DNA of 64,000 bases from contig NC_072462.1 in assembly GCF_027596085.1 (NCBI RefSeq), positions 19,828,921 to 19,892,920 on the forward strand, written 5' to 3'. The notes under the pieces are model-generated. The model saw only the letters and a list, made by a program, of their open reading frames with translations, searched no databases and was not told the origin of the DNA. Shown here one piece after another: positions 22,863-35,985 of this stretch. A program made the translations under genes and the position numbers. Every line of letters begins with the position of its first letter. Positions within the stretch are counted from its first letter, which is position 1. Source of the DNA: Anoplopoma fimbria (Eukaryota > Chordata > Actinopteri > Perciformes > Anoplopomatidae).

Positions 22863-25575
22863 ATTGAATATAAGGAAATCTTTATCTAAAATACACATAT
22901 AATTGTGACAATATTGCCATGTTTCCTGAACTTTTGAAGATGTTTCAGGTTAGCTGGCCATGACCTCATTGACTGGCATGGCCTATTGATTAATTATCTT
23001 CATGTGGATCCTGACAGCTGATGTTGTCAGAATCTTTGAGCAAAGCCGGTCTGCAGCAAAGGGATCTGGGTCATCATGTAGCCATCGGCATCATTGGACT
23101 CTTTTTGTTTCATAAGTTCCAATAGCGTGTGTTCAGGTGTCCCTAAAAGAGTATTCTGTGACTATCTCCAGATGCCTTTAGCTGTACTGTCGGGTCTAGA
23201 CTTTTCAGCCCAGTCAGAGGCTAAAAGAGGTAAGCATACACAGTGGCGTCCCAGCTGAAAGGTTATACAGATGCACATTGCCAGAGATGCAAAATATTAT
23301 AACTAAACTGCAGTTGAAGAATTACCACAAAGATTTTTGTGGGCATGACCTGTACTGAGTGATGCTGGTGAGGTAACTCGTAATATACTGGCACCCAGTT
23401 CAGAGTTCAGTGCTTAAACTGCTGCGTAGACTGGTGTGCAATAATAACTTCAAAATCAAACGGTAACACAATCTGTATTCTTTATTCTGTAACAGAACCT
23501 TATGAATAATGTATAGCACCAAATATTTTGTGAACACATTTCCATGAAATTCACTCATTCATTTATTCATTCAAGCCATGTCTACAGTTTTTACAATGTT
23601 TCATATTAGCTGGCGGCTGTGCCACTAGACCATCACTGTGCTGCATATATAACTTGTTTTCTGACAGCCCCAACAAAACAAATGCTTTACTGTGAATTAC
23701 AAATTTATAGTTCACAATAAAATGATTACCCCCAACTTCCATCCCCAATTTCCGCACTTGAATGAATGCCAAATGATAGGCCCCACCTGTGGGAATGCAG
23801 TGCAACAGTCTTTCACAAAACCTTGAGCCTAAAAGCAAACAGAGGAGGTAAAGCTGGTTCACTTTTTACATTGTAAATATAATTTTTTTCACTGCAGACA
23901 TTTTGGTTTGCCATAGCAAGAAAAGCAAAGGTGCAATAAATAACACTAACGATGCCTGCATTTCATTTCGTGCTCTGGTTTCAGGGCCCTGATATTGTTT
24001 GTTTGCGAACTTGTATTGAGGCACTCAAATGGAATGGAGATATTGTTAATGTTTTAAGTTAAGTTTGTCTTTTCCTGCTTTGAAAAGTCAAAATATGTGC
24101 TGTGAAAAAGTTCCATACAGTCAATATAGAGGCAGACCAGGAGGGCAGGCAGAGGTAGACTGATTGCACAAACTAATTGCAGATGACGAGCAGCTGGGTG
24201 AGGCAGGTGACGGGATCCTTTGAGGACCTGAGGGCTGAGCTGAATCTGTGAATCCGCTCCACAAATGAGCCTCTTCACACAGGCCTACGGTGCCTTTGGG
24301 CAACCCATCCTCAACTTTGTGACATCAAACATTTCAAAGTTCAAAGGTCGCGTGTTATGCAAAATGCAATTTGTTATGGCTCAGTGGATCCACCTCGCTG
24401 TCCGCCATCGTTATTTATTTGTCATCATCTGTTTACATCTACTGTAAAAAAAAAAAACTGTGTTTTATGCATGCATGGTTTCAATCATTAAGACCTTTAT
24501 TGATTTTGTTAAAGTGATATATATTTACCAGAGATTATTGACCACTTTTATGGAAAATACTTGGTCAAATATGCGTGGCTAAATATTATTTCCTGACTTT
24601 ACAAGTCCATGAAAATTGCCTGAATGGGTCATTAAACAATTCACTTAGCAGACTCACTGTTGATGTTGCACTCCACATACTCAGCATTTAGCTGCCACAT
24701 TTTGGTAACAAGACAGACCTTGGTGGCCCATTATGACATACTCTGTCTACAAAAATGGACTTTGAAAGATCCAGCCCTTGAATTCGGACACAGCAAAGCG
24801 ATTAATTAGATGACCTAGAGGCAGAGGAGATGGAGCACCTGTCGCCATGACACATTGTTCACATGGGCAGCTTCATTTGGGATTGAAGCTCTAACCGTGC
24901 AGGATTATGACCAAGCTCCTCCCACTGAAGAATGCTAGTAATTAATGTATGTCTTCCCATTTCAGCACTATTGATTTATAACACAGTTGTGTCCAGGGAG
25001 AAGAAAAACACAAAAAAAGGTTATCTCCCAGGAATCCAACAAATCCTGGATTGGTTAATCATCAAACAGCTCACCGCTGAGCCCTCACATGCATATATAA
25101 CTTACCCATAAATGGTGGCTAATATTGCAGAAGTGCACCGTCACACTGCTCGAGTGATGTTTTGTGTTGAGTCATATTTGTGCACTGCAGTGTAATCTGC
25201 TTTAGGTGTGTAATCTGTGAGGCAATGTTTATATTGTGTGTGCATCTGTGTATGTGCATGCACACGTCTGTGTGTTATTTGACAGTCTAAACCAGCTGCT
25301 TAAAGTGATTGACAAATCATGAGACAAGAAGAGCGCAGAGAGACAGTGTCGAGAGGTGCGGTAAAGACTTGAGCGTGGAGAGGAATAAAAGCAGCATGGA
25401 AGGAATTTTGTACAAGAGTCAGAGGAAAAAAATACCCTAATCTGTTGAGAGAGATTAATGAAATATGGCAGGTGTGCAGGAACAAGCAGATGTCCATGTT
25501 CTAGCAGAGTGTTCCTAGTCTGAAGGCTCACCTGTCCCCTGCTCTGAAAACCCAGACTTCTTCTGCCCAGCTGAT
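22863..25575. other. Mostly unique sequence; possible noncoding conserved block near 24780-24990
   Basis: Short frames (for example 23563-23862 minus, 99 codons) have no recognised domain. The block around 24780-24990 is complex, repeat-free and contains GCGATTAATTAGATGACC. It has the look of regulatory DNA, but conservation cannot be tested here. Confidence 0.4.
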
Positions 25576-25579
25576 GTTT

Positions 25580-25925
25580 ATATCACCCTACAGGCAAGGA
25601 AGAATAGATTGGGGGAGATGGATGGAAAGGTGAAGGAAGGCAGGGGTGAACAGAGGCGATTCAGAAGAGAAGGGAAAGGGAGGGAAAGGGTGAAAGGGTG
25701 ATTGGATGTGGAGAGAAGATGGGAGGACGAAGGTATTTGTGTAGCGAGCCGACAATAAAGAAATACGAAAACAGGAGAAGGAGGCTGTGGAGGGAAATGG
25801 CTGGAGAAAGGCGGATTGGAAAATGGGAGAAGGGTTGTTTGTAAGAAGGGGGGAGGAGAGTAAGATAAGGGGAAGAGGTTGGGACAAAGGGGAGAAATGG
25901 GTCAGGAGAGAGGGAAAGAGTGATG
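25580..25925. repeat. Homopurine-rich tract (about 345 bp)
   Basis: The + strand is dominated by GGA, GAA, GGGAAA and AGG words. The minus frames of 99 and 128 codons, rich in Ser, Pro, Phe and Leu, are its translation. Such tracts can adopt triplex structures. Confidence 0.75.
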
Positions 25926-26175
25926 GACTGTTCCCATAGGAATAAACGGCAAGAGAAAATCCTCATCTTCCATACTACTGATGCAGTATCCCCCCTCTCT
26001 TTCTCCATCTTTCTCTCTCTATTAAACACACACACATACACGCACACATTCAGATAATAAACACATGAACTAGACTGCAGATAATTGCCTCATGGGAGGT
26101 GGAGAACCTTAGAGCTGGATTGACAGGTGGATGGGTGTGTGCATAGCAGCAGAATAAGGAATGATTATGACAGCA

Positions 26176-26220
26176 GCACACACACACACAAATGCTATAT
26201 ATATATGTGTGTGTGTGTGT
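26176..26220. repeat. (CA)n-TATATA-(TG)n compound microsatellite
   Basis: A CA run, a TATATATA centre and a TG run form a self-complementary unit able to fold as a hairpin. Confidence 0.95.
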
Positions 26221-26385
26221 ATGCATACTTATACAAAGAACACTCACTGATGCATATGCTGCATAAGAAGGCATAAACACAAATATTTGAAGCATAGTGG
26301 ACATAATTGTCTCTTGTGGGAGATGGATAGATGGCATGGATGGGTTGGTGTGCAGGCTGTGGGAATAAGTTAAAATGATTAGCTA

Positions 26386-26406
26386 CACACACACACACAC
26401 ACACAC
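26386..26406. repeat. Short (CA)n
   Basis: About ten CA units followed by ACGCATGCTCACG. Confidence 0.95.
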
Positions 26407-26478
26407 GCATGCTCACGAACACAGCTAAATGAATCTCGGCAGGCAAGCCAGCAACCTTTTATGTCAGCATGAGTAGAT

Positions 26479-26545
26479 GTGCACGCTCGGCCGTGCACGC
26501 ACGAAAACTTGCATGCACAGAAATGCACGTGCAAGCACACGCCGC
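26479..26545. repeat. Cluster of small GC-rich palindromes
   Basis: GTGCACG at 26479-26485 is inverted exactly at 26492-26498 around CTCGGC. It is followed by TTGCATGCAC and ATGCACGTGCAAG, which pair imperfectly. The stretch is alternating purine-pyrimidine and CpG-bearing, so it is favourable for Z-DNA. Confidence 0.7.
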
Positions 26546-28180
26546 TGTTTAGTCATCCGACGCTCGGTATTGACAATCAGCATGACAGTGTGAAGACACA
26601 CGGCTCATCTAAGTCTCATTTGAAAGGCTCTGAGCGTGAATCCCATGCAGCGGGTTGTTGGTTATTTCATTCATTAAGGGTCACGCTGCCAGATTATGAA
26701 TTCCCCGGGGATGGTAAATAAAAGCCACATCGACTCACAAGTAACTTGTTTATTGGACAGTTCTGATGAACAGTAATCATACCGTAATAAGGATTTTGGT
26801 CCACATTGTTTTGCAACATTTTGAATGTTTTGAAGCTATTTTGACTTGACTAAATGTTTACCCTGGCTGGGTTTTAGAGGTATGATCAACTGCTTGCAAG
26901 TTGTCCACATCTGTCCATGTCTTGAGGTCATTTTGTGCAAATTCTGTTTTCATTTCTAACAAATTAGACTTAATTAGTGTGGGTTGTTTTCACACCTGTT
27001 GTTTTTTTCTTCTCTGGTTTCACAAACAGCTTCATCAGGAATGCAACTAGACATTATTAGTCATAAATAAGGACAGCGAGGTGGAGCAGGACCTCTTCTA
27101 TACAGTAAAACTACGTTTCACTCACTTTTGAATAAGGGACTGCTAACACACATAGAGTAGGACCCTGTTTTAACTCTTTTTTTCTGCTGATTGATTGCAT
27201 GAAATAAGCTCACTTGGATGATGACAGTCGTTACTGGTAACATTATCACCAAATGAACAAAGCGTTTCAATATATGCTGTTCAAAAAATCCAGTGTTTGG
27301 TCCTTTTTGCTAGAAAGCAGGCTGTCCATCTCATTAGTTGTTTGTTCTGAAACGTGGTTTCATGGTCTGCTTTCACACCGTCAAACTACTTCGGCCAACG
27401 CACGAGAGATAGTTTGAGAGCATTTTCGAGAAGAAAGACACACACATTTATTACACAATAAACTGCTCTAATTCATCTTAAGGTCTTGCTCTACATCTGG
27501 TGTAAATGTGCCCGTGGAGAATTGTGGTCCGGCAAGGCTGTAACCTCGGTCCAAATTTGATTAACTTTTATAAAATTATAAAATAATATCGTCATCGTGG
27601 ACATGAAAATGAATAATTTGACTATGCGATTCTCAAAATCTCATTCCAAACATATAATCTCAAATACTCTCACTTTACAACAAATTATTTATATTCCACC
27701 TAATCTTGTTCAAATACTATATGTTAACATCAAAGAGGCTCACTGCGAAACTTTTCATATAGACATAATTGTCTGTCTGATTCCTACCGATCGGATTTCA
27801 TTTTGCAGACCTTGGTTCTTCATGTAAAGTGCAACATATTTCATAACAACCGTTCAACCCTTCCTTATCCCTTTTTAAAAAAAAAAATCCATTAATGCTT
27901 GTTTTTAGAAGTGGCATTCTATAGCTGACTCATATTATATGCTCATTTCTAACAAAGCACTTACCTGTTGTTTTTATATTTCTCTTGTGACATTTGCAGT
28001 GTTGTTCTTGGGTCCCGCAGCAGTTCAAATAATATTATTCTCAATTGGCCAAACGGATTGATCAAAAGGAGGAAACGGTAAAGAGTTCAGAAACTGTTCA
28101 ACGTCGGTGTGAACACATCTTAAGGGTCATCAGGGAGATTTATTGTGACAGCACATCAGACTGAAACGTATTATGTAATA
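26546..28180. other. Mostly unique AT-rich sequence
   Basis: The 76-codon frame at 27597-27827 has no domain. The complex stretch at 26630-26730 (TTCCCCGGGGATGG) is repeat-free. No gene recognised. Confidence 0.5.
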
Positions 28181-28410
28181 AAGAAAAAGAGTGAAATGGA
28201 GAGAACATGGTGGGGAGGGGGAGGGAATGGATGAAACATCTCTCATCACAAACAACTTCAAAAAGTCACTGAAGCACAGAGAAAAAGAGTCACAAAGAAT
28301 GAGAGAAGGGAAAGTCATCAGAGACAGAACGAAACTGACGCAGACACAAACAGAGAGAAAGAGACAAACAAAACAGGAACGAGATGCAGAAGCACTTTCA
28401 GTCAGAGGTT
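28181..28410. repeat. Purine-rich (GA/CA) tract
   Basis: GAGAGAACATGG and GAGAAAGAGACAAAC words dominate. The Lys/Arg/Glu-rich frame at 28191-28412 is compositional. Confidence 0.65.
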
Positions 28411-29095
28411 AAGAAAAAGTAAGGTATGAAATACACAGAGCATGACAGAGAAACAAAGAGAGACATATGAGCTGTTAAGTACGTATGTTTTTTTAACAGG
28501 GGAAAACCGGCTAAAAATAGGCTAAAGGCTCCTTTTACATCCAGTATACCTGGTTTTTTTTAACGATATGTCACGCTCAAAGTCACAAAGTTGCTGCAAA
28601 ATAGGGTAAGTAAACAGTGCATATGTAAGGGTGGTGACATCTTTTTATTTCTGTTTATTCAGTCTCTCTTTCAGATTCTCAAATGTCAGTTGGTATGTTG
28701 AGTTTAATTTTGTTTCGGTCCAGTTTCAAGGGAAGTGTGTTTAACAATGATCAGCAATATAAAGTTACTGTTTCTGTCTATTAAGTCTGGTAAAGCATAT
28801 AAAGGCTGTTTCCTTTCACATGTAAATTTAGTTCTTTTGACAAAAACCATTAGTTAGCTATTGTTGGAACAGAGGGAAATACTAACCAAGATGCGTTTGA
28901 AGCGTTTATTTTGTTTCTGTCGCGTTTGAGTGAAGTGTCTTTTGATGATCATTGAGGTAAAGTGACTGTTGTCTTACTAGAGTCTGGGGGCTTGCATTAA
29001 TACATTTTAATATTTGTACAAATCCCGGATTATATATCTTATATTCACTTCAATTCACAGAAAATGGGGTGATAATAAGCGTGTCCACCTGGGTA
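28411..29095. other. AT-rich unique sequence, nothing recognised
   Basis: No feature supported. Confidence 0.5.
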
Positions 29096-29099
29096 TCAT

Positions 29100-29440
29100 G
29101 CTTCCATCACTGTAGATCCAACCTGATCTCAAGATACCCCTTGTGTCATGATGACAACTTTAGTTATAATGTTATGTCATGTGACTCCACCAATATGTCT
29201 CTGAACTTCTGGTTTCATACGGGACACAAATCACCACCCCTCCCTCTCACCCTTAAAGGACTTCCCTGCTCTTAATACTACGTCCGTTGCTCTGATACTA
29301 ATGACGCGGATGAGTTTACATTGGAGTTAGTTAAAAGCCTTATGCGTATCATACAGATCTTAAGGGTGCCATGTGCATTAGTATCAACTCGCTGTGGGCC
29401 ACTGACTAAGCATTGGTATTTTACCCCCTGGGAGTGACCT
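29100..29440 (+). repeat. Dispersed teleost repeat family (GGGACNCGAAC), copy 2
   Basis: Contains CCAACCTGATCTCAAGATAC, TTCTGGTTTCATACGGGACA, ACATTGGAGTTAGTTAAAAG and GGTATTTTACCCCCTGG. The second and third motifs align with GTTTCACATGGGACAC and CATTGGAGTTAGTCGAAAG at 39600-39720. Confidence 0.45.
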
Positions 29441-30865
29441 TTCCCTTTAAAGACAAAAGCCAGATGTCATTAGGAGATAGGGCTTTACATTTTCATTATG
29501 TGGTTTTAGGCAAAAAAAGTTCATACTGTATGATATATATGATATCGTCTGCTGCACTGAACAATTGATTTAAGCATTTCTGTGTGAAGAACTGTCAGAA
29601 ATTCAGCTCATTTGTTGAAGTTGGACTGTGGTCAGAGTAATAACTGTGGTCTTGTGTCCTGTATATGGGATAATGTCTGACTAATTAGCATGCCCGGTGC
29701 CTCATCTTTGCAGCAAGCGCCATTTTAATATTCTGAGTGAGGTGTGCAGATTAAAAACGAGTCAATCTTTGCTAACTCTGCCACATTTAAAATTTTATTA
29801 ATGTTAAATAATTTGCAATAAATAAATAAAAATGGAAAATAGCATTTTCATTTGTGTTTATTGGTTCTAGAAGTGGTGTTGGACTAAAAAAAGGTTGATA
29901 CATGTAAAACATACAGTGTGCTTTTTTGCTTCTGCAAAAACTCCCCACTACTGACAAGACTTTCTGACTGAAACGTAAACTCCATTTCATTCTGTCCTGA
30001 ACAGACACAGAGACATCTCTCTTGCATGCACAGCACTGCCTGCCACATATTAGGGGAAGCGGAGCTGTCAGTGTGAAACATGATCCGATGGCCCGCAGAC
30101 AGTGAAACACCTGAGCCTCTGCACACTGCTGCTGGTACAGAGACATGTCACATTTCAAAATGTCTGTCCTTCAATATGAAATTGTCTCTTATGTTTTTCT
30201 TTTTTATTCATGTCTTAAGTGGTTCATTTAAATACTTTCATTTCAATGGGCATGAGACATGAAAATTATCATCATATTGGTGTTGGAAAAGACACATTTA
30301 TATGTTTGGTTTACAGAGAACTGTCCTATTAAATTGAAAACATCTGTTAGACTGATTAAGTGAGACATTTTTTGAATCCCAGCCTTTTTCCTCCTCTCTT
30401 AATGAAGAGAGAATTAGACTTAATTAAAAATAAGTTAGATTCGCAAAGGCCCGAAAGGTAAACAACATGTCTCTGGATGGACAGAAAGTAAACTAGAAAA
30501 TACATCCACTGAAAATATATCTTTTTCTTAATGTACACACACTGAACGCACGTGTCCGTGATGCTCATTAACCGTAGACAGAAAAACATACATGAAGGAG
30601 TAACCAAGCTGATTAGACACAACAACACAACACATTCTCATACCTATATGTATCAAATACTGACACTTGGTCAGTGGCACTAAGCTTCAAACTATGACAC
30701 TCTACTTAACCCCCTAGCGTCAGGTTTGGACGTATCATGGACTGCCCACCAGTTTCCACTTGTTACATGGAAAGTGTTTTTTTCAGGATACATTTCCGTC
30801 TCCACAGAAAGACATGACAATTATAATCTGATTGCTCTATGCAAACCTGCCCAAAAGGCATGCTA
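29441..30865. other. Mostly unique AT-rich sequence
   Basis: Frames near 29787-30158 on the minus strand have no recognised domain. No repeat recognised. Confidence 0.5.
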
Positions 30866-30869
30866 AAAC

Positions 30870-31295
30870 ATAACAGGGGCTACTGCCCTTGTGATTCACG
30901 TATCTAAATGTCAGCTTTACTTTTACTCTCACACGGGACGCGAACTGCGGTCTCCTGGACGTAAATCCTCTGTGACACATTGTGAGTGAGAGCGGGTTGA
31001 CCAGGCATACACATTGAATCTTGACGTTTCTAATACAAAGAAATTTCAAATCAACATTTTAGGATATGTGTATATCAACGTCATAGAGTTTAAATGTTTG
31101 TGGCAACAGATCACGTTATGGGTATCCATGAATTACTTTTTGTTCCACACCGACCCAAACAAGAATACACCTCCTCATTACGCAGAGTTATGCACACTTA
31201 AATTAAACTTATTTGTGATATGTCAAATACAAACCTAATAATGAGGAAAATGTCTACTCTCAAAACATAATTGACAATGCAGTTTTTTATCATAT
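30870..31295 (+). repeat. Dispersed teleost repeat family, copy 3
   Basis: CTCACACGGGACGCGAACTG and GGTCTCCTGGACG are followed by GCGGGTTGACCAGG, then by the segment at 31207-31290 that aligns with 18800-18883 in copy 1. The two copies share orientation. Confidence 0.5.
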
Positions 31296-33469
31296 GAACA
31301 TAACGTTTAGGAGACCAGGCTGTGAACGTTAACCGAGATTCACACAGGCACAGAAAATATGAGCAATTAACTAGGCACACACATAAACATATGCACACAC
31401 ACACAGTCTTTTGAAGGCAAAATAAACTCTCTCACACTCACACACATATATGCAATGACAATATCTGTTTCATATTCCACTGGGTCGGAGTTAATCCTCA
31501 CCACAGGAGGTGTCATCACCTCACTGTTCTGAAATGCGAGATATTGAAAACGTTAACTCTGCTTTATTTCATGTCGGGACGCTCAGTAAGTGTTGAGACA
31601 GGAGCAGAGCATTGTTTAAATATTAATATGCCAACAGAAATATGATTAGTAGTCGCTAAAACCTCTACCGCAAGTATTTGTATTCGAGGAGTGTGGGCGT
31701 GAATGTGTGTGTACAAGGAGCACGGGCCTTTTTCAGCTCTTTGTTTCTGTCTGTAAATATTCATTACAGCTCTTTGTAACACTTAGTTCAGCTCTCCTTC
31801 CCTCGCTGCCTGCCCTCTGAACAATGCAATGTGTGGTACGTGCTGATTAAGTCGACTCTGTCTCAGGAAAAGCTTTGATTCGCAGTTTGGGATAGCGTCA
31901 AAACATTTTTTTTAATCCACGGAGCTTGACAATTATAGTGAAAGTCAAGCTTGGTTACGCAGTACTCCTTCGGTGTCCCTTTGAGTGTGAGGCGTTTGAG
32001 CCCATGCAGCCCCCTCGGTGTGTGGTATTCCAAAGGTCTTTCTGAGTCACTGATCAAACTCAAATAAAGTGTGCTCACTTCATTGTTTGCTGGTTGTCAC
32101 AAGGATAACGTCTCAGTCTCTGTTACCTTCTGAGAGCCTGCCTTCCTGGTTTCTCTTGTTCTACTGCTGGTGAGAAGTTGTATCTTACTTAATCTTACTG
32201 GGACATATATGAACATGTGCATGTTTGCTTGTGTAGGCATGTGGTTGGATTTGTGAACTAAATACTGTATAAGTTGTAGACTATGGCAAATTGTATGTGG
32301 TATTGTTTTTTTTTTATGAATAGGCAATATGAATTCATCTGTTTTTATTTTTAAAAAAATAGTTAAAATTGAAAAAGAAAAACAAATGCATCGTCAGTGG
32401 AAAGAGTGCTGGGTAATTACTCATTACTTTGAAAGGCATCAAAGTAATATGATTACAATTTTCAGCAACGAGTAGCGAAAGGGGTTTAAATGTGGGCTGG
32501 TGGTTAGTCTTTACCAAAGGAGGAGAACTGTGTATTATTAGCTTGTTAACGTAATTGGTAAACCTACATTCAGAAATCTACATTCAGGAGTGTCGTTCAT
32601 GGATTTAAAGGTGTGCAAACCCTACTGCTTCAATCTGAGACAGCTGCTTTAACCACAGTTGTAATATTGTCTTCATGATTCATATTCAATGTCTTATATT
32701 TCCTTTTGTCAGGGTGAATACAAAAGATACCTTATGGACCTTATGAGCTGCAGTAATAAAAGTAGTCCTCTAATTACATTTTAAAGATGTACATATACAA
32801 TTATTGTTAAATCAGGGTTATCTTGACACAAAGAAACATACAGTGAGGATATGCTATAATGTTGAATATTGGTTTCAACAGTTTATTTTTTTTTAACAAA
32901 AATCTCGGTATTTTTCATTACAAATCATTGAAAAACACCCAAAAAGATGAATCTCAGAAAGTGCACACACAACACAGTTCTATGATGCATGATAGCTGAG
33001 TAGAAACATGCTAAATGAAACATGCTGATTGGAGCTGTAACGTGTCAGCTTTGATTGATTAAATCCAGAGCACATTGATGGAAAATAATTCATTTCCTCT
33101 AATAAAATGAGTAATGCCATACAGTTTTCTGCATCACAGGCCATAATGTCTCATTGACCTGTAAGACCTGAGACAAAGTGAGAGAGGCAGCAGAAAAAAA
33201 AGCGAAATAGCAAGAGATTAAAGAGGAAGCGTGCCTTTTTTTTTTCTTAAATCAGATGTGGACAGTTTTAAAGAAAATGATAACCTCTCTTACACTATGA
33301 TTGATTAAATCAATTAAAACAAATGGTATACCTTAATTTGCCAACATAAGTATTTAAGAGATTAATTCCACAATCCTGGAATTTTAAGTCACATTAAATA
33401 AAACTGAATCATGCCATTTTGTAGATGAATTGTTCTAAATACAAAAATAAATACTGTGTTTCATAAAGC
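31296..33469. other. Mostly unique AT-rich sequence
   Basis: CA-rich words near 31375-31450 and A/T runs near 32345 and 33238. No gene or named repeat recognised. Confidence 0.5.
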
Positions 33470-33593
33470 ATGTGGGTTGCACAACACTAGCCAGCTACCA
33501 TCTGTGTAAACAGTTGTTACACTGACTTTACTGTGAGCAGTTTGGCTTCATTACAAGCTGGTGAGTGATGAGACTCGTCACTGAAGAAACTGT
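33470..33593. repeat. 124-bp dispersed repeat, copy A
   Basis: This is identical to 36009-36132 except for two substitutions (122 of 124 positions match). It contains AGTGATGAG, an A, then CTCGTCACT, an internal 19-base palindrome. No terminal inverted repeat, poly(A) tail or flanking duplication is visible at this copy, so it may be the source. Confidence 0.95.
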
Positions 33594-34430
33594 TGCACGG
33601 AAGTAGCTGTGTGTTTCTGAGCTATAGCTGGGAAACTATAAATCTTGGCAAGCATTTCTCAATCCTACATAAATGTATTGGAATTCTGGAACAAATACCA
33701 ATATTTCCGAAGATTATTGTAAGACATGCTGAATTACCGGGGAATGCATGGACAAGTGATGGACAATAGATCCAGAATATTCCATTAGATTTAGCAGAGC
33801 AGCCAAAAAAAGAGCTTATCAAAGCAATTTTGTGGGACCTTATAGATATTGCTGATAAACGAAGTGCAGCATCTATTCCTAACAGTATCTGGCAAACCTA
33901 AATTTGAAAGTCACATTTAAGCTAGGCAATTAAAGCAGAGGTCTAACAGGAACATCCAGAGACGGGGTGGAATTTCACAATGCAAACACGTGAGTTCTGT
34001 TCAGGTCAAAGTAAACTGTTTTAAAGTTGTTAAAGAGAAAATTATTGGTTCAACTTGCATACTGGCTTTTTACAAGGTGAACCAGCTGCAGTTTTCAGAA
34101 CCTTTCCTCCCTTTCAAATTGAAAAGATTACATAATTCATTAAAAATACCAACATCCCAAGGTAATGCTCCAACACACTGCTCCTTTTTTGGACTAAATG
34201 TCTGGTTTGGACCAGGCAAACTTGTTTTGGGAAAAACAAAACAAAAAAAGGGATCAAATGACGTCAGTCTGGTTATAAATTGATATGAAAGCATACTAAC
34301 ATATTGTATCATGTGTTTACCTGCAAGAACCCTGCCATAATAATAAGATGGTATTCTCCCAGTAAACTAGTTGGATCAAAATAGATCAAAGGGTTTTTTT
34401 CAGGATATATTAGTCTTTTGAGGAAAAGGT
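33594..34430. other. AT-rich sequence, nothing recognised
   Basis: A 97-codon plus frame at 33990-34283 shows no domain. No repeat recognised. Confidence 0.5.
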
Positions 34431-34434
34431 TGGC

Positions 34435-34570
34435 AAATCTTTTCTCTTTCTTCTTTTCTCTCACTCTCTTCTCTTACCCCTTCTCTTTTAAAATCTTTCA
34501 ATTTTTTATTATTTGTATTACCTCCCCTTCTTTTTTTCCCCTTTTCCTTCCTTCCTTTGCAGTGTTCCCG
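34435..34570. repeat. Pyrimidine-rich (C/T) tract
   Basis: Dense TTCTTTTCTC and CCTTCC words. The overlapping frames on both strands are compositional. Confidence 0.75.
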
Positions 34571-34910
34571 GTGACGGAGCCTGGTACAGATTTTACACAT
34601 GTGCTGTAATGTATGACTGACCGACATAATCTCTGTGAAGCCCTCAAGATTCAATCCCGCCAGCTCTTCACTGCACTTGCACATGCTGTGCAATTAAAAT
34701 CAAATGTGTGTTTTGCACCAAGCCACCACATTTACCAAGATAAATTAACATGGACACATTCCAAATAGGCTGGAAGCATTGATTTGATTTCTTTGAGCAG
34801 AATTGGGTGTCATGAAAAATGACTCAGTCTGAGCTAGTCCTTGAAGTCCCCCGATGGAAATCAGGCCAGATGTTTAGTGTGCCCTGCATTGCTAATAAAT
34901 TGGCTGGGTC

Positions 34911-34927
34911 TGACATCTAGTGGTGAA
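34911..34927 (-). promoter_or_regulatory. CTCF-like motif
   Basis: TGACATCTAGTGGTGAA on the plus strand is the reverse of CACCACTAGATGTCA, one core mismatch from the vertebrate CTCF core CCACYAGRKGGC. Motif only; binding is not shown, and some fish repeats carry ATCTAGTGGT. Confidence 0.3.
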
Positions 34928-35204
34928 TACAGCTGTTGCATTGTGTGTGATGTGTGTAAAAGGTGGTCAGAGAATAAGACGAACAGGTTGAATGGAACTC
35001 GAACCTATATTAAATAGTTTCATTTTGACGTCAATGCCCCGCCCAATGCCAAATTGGCAATTTCTCACATCTTGCACCCATTCCTTACATTTAGCCTTGT
35101 CAGTGGTGGTATCCACACTGGCCCTTCATGCAGAGCCCAACCAGGCCCCATGTGTATAGGCACAATCAACTAGCCCTCGCCTTGGCCCTCGAAACAGTTT
35201 AGCT

Positions 35205-35555
35205 AATCGGGCAGAGTAGCTGTTTCCAGAAGTCGGAGATGTATGAAGGTTCTGGAATTGCTCTTAACTTCTGACCCCTTGCCTCAGACCAATTTGTCAT
35301 GGGTGACCCTACTTGGAAGCCCGGCAACCCAGCTCCCAGGGTCATGGGGGTACGCATGGTGATGGAGATTAAGGTGCCACCTAGACGGCTCCCTGTGGAG
35401 GTATTCCAAGCACCTTCCACTGAGAGGACACCATGGGGCAGACCCAGAACACGCTAAAGGGATAACAGAGTGAGAGGGCTTGGAAACCCCCGGGAAGATC
35501 TGGAGGATTTGACCAGGGAGAAAGACAGGGATTATCTTGCCTACTCCTGACCTGA
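35205..35555 (+). mobile_element. Internally deleted LINE, Rex3/RTE-like
   Basis: The left half (35205-35385) resembles the 5' region of a common fish LINE, with GAATTGCTCTTAACTTCTGA and TCATGGGTGACCCTAC. The right half reads RLPVEVFQAPSTERTPWG and then RPRTR, the conserved C-terminal end of the Rex3/RTE-type ORF, followed by a stop, RDN and a decayed tail. The junction near 35385 implies that nearly all of the reverse-transcriptase region is gone. Confidence 0.6.
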
Positions 35556-35985
35556 ATAAGTAGAACATAAGTGATTGCTTGATGGAACGTTGAACTTTCA
35601 AAGTACATCACTAATTTCACTTACCACTTAAGAGTTGTTCATTAAGGAACCCTTATATTTTCTGGATGTGGTATGTCTACAATACTGGTCCTAAACTGAT
35701 CACCTTTTTATTCTGAGTTTGAATTGGATCTTGCAAGGACTTTTCAGGAATATCTCTTTTGTATTCCAAGTTTTGCCTGCTAAATCTTCCCAGTTTTGTT
35801 GAGATTGTATTGTTTAATTATGATCTTTTGACAAAGAAAGTAGTGAGAATTTGTGGACGACAAGCCAACTGGACCAGAGTGGCTGGATTCTTAGGAAACG
35901 TATGGCACTATAAGTGCAGGAACAGCTAAAGAAGCCATTTCTTAAATCATGTTCTCTAAAGACCAATTTAGTATTTTGCAAATTA
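35556..35985. other. AT-rich unique sequence
   Basis: No feature supported. Confidence 0.5.

Noticed and set aside
33560..33593. Hammerhead-ribozyme-like GTGATGAG...GAAAC in the 124-bp repeat
   Set aside because: The invariant C of the CUGAUGA core is replaced by G, and the bases between the two core boxes pair with the core itself as a palindrome, so the catalytic fold is not supported.
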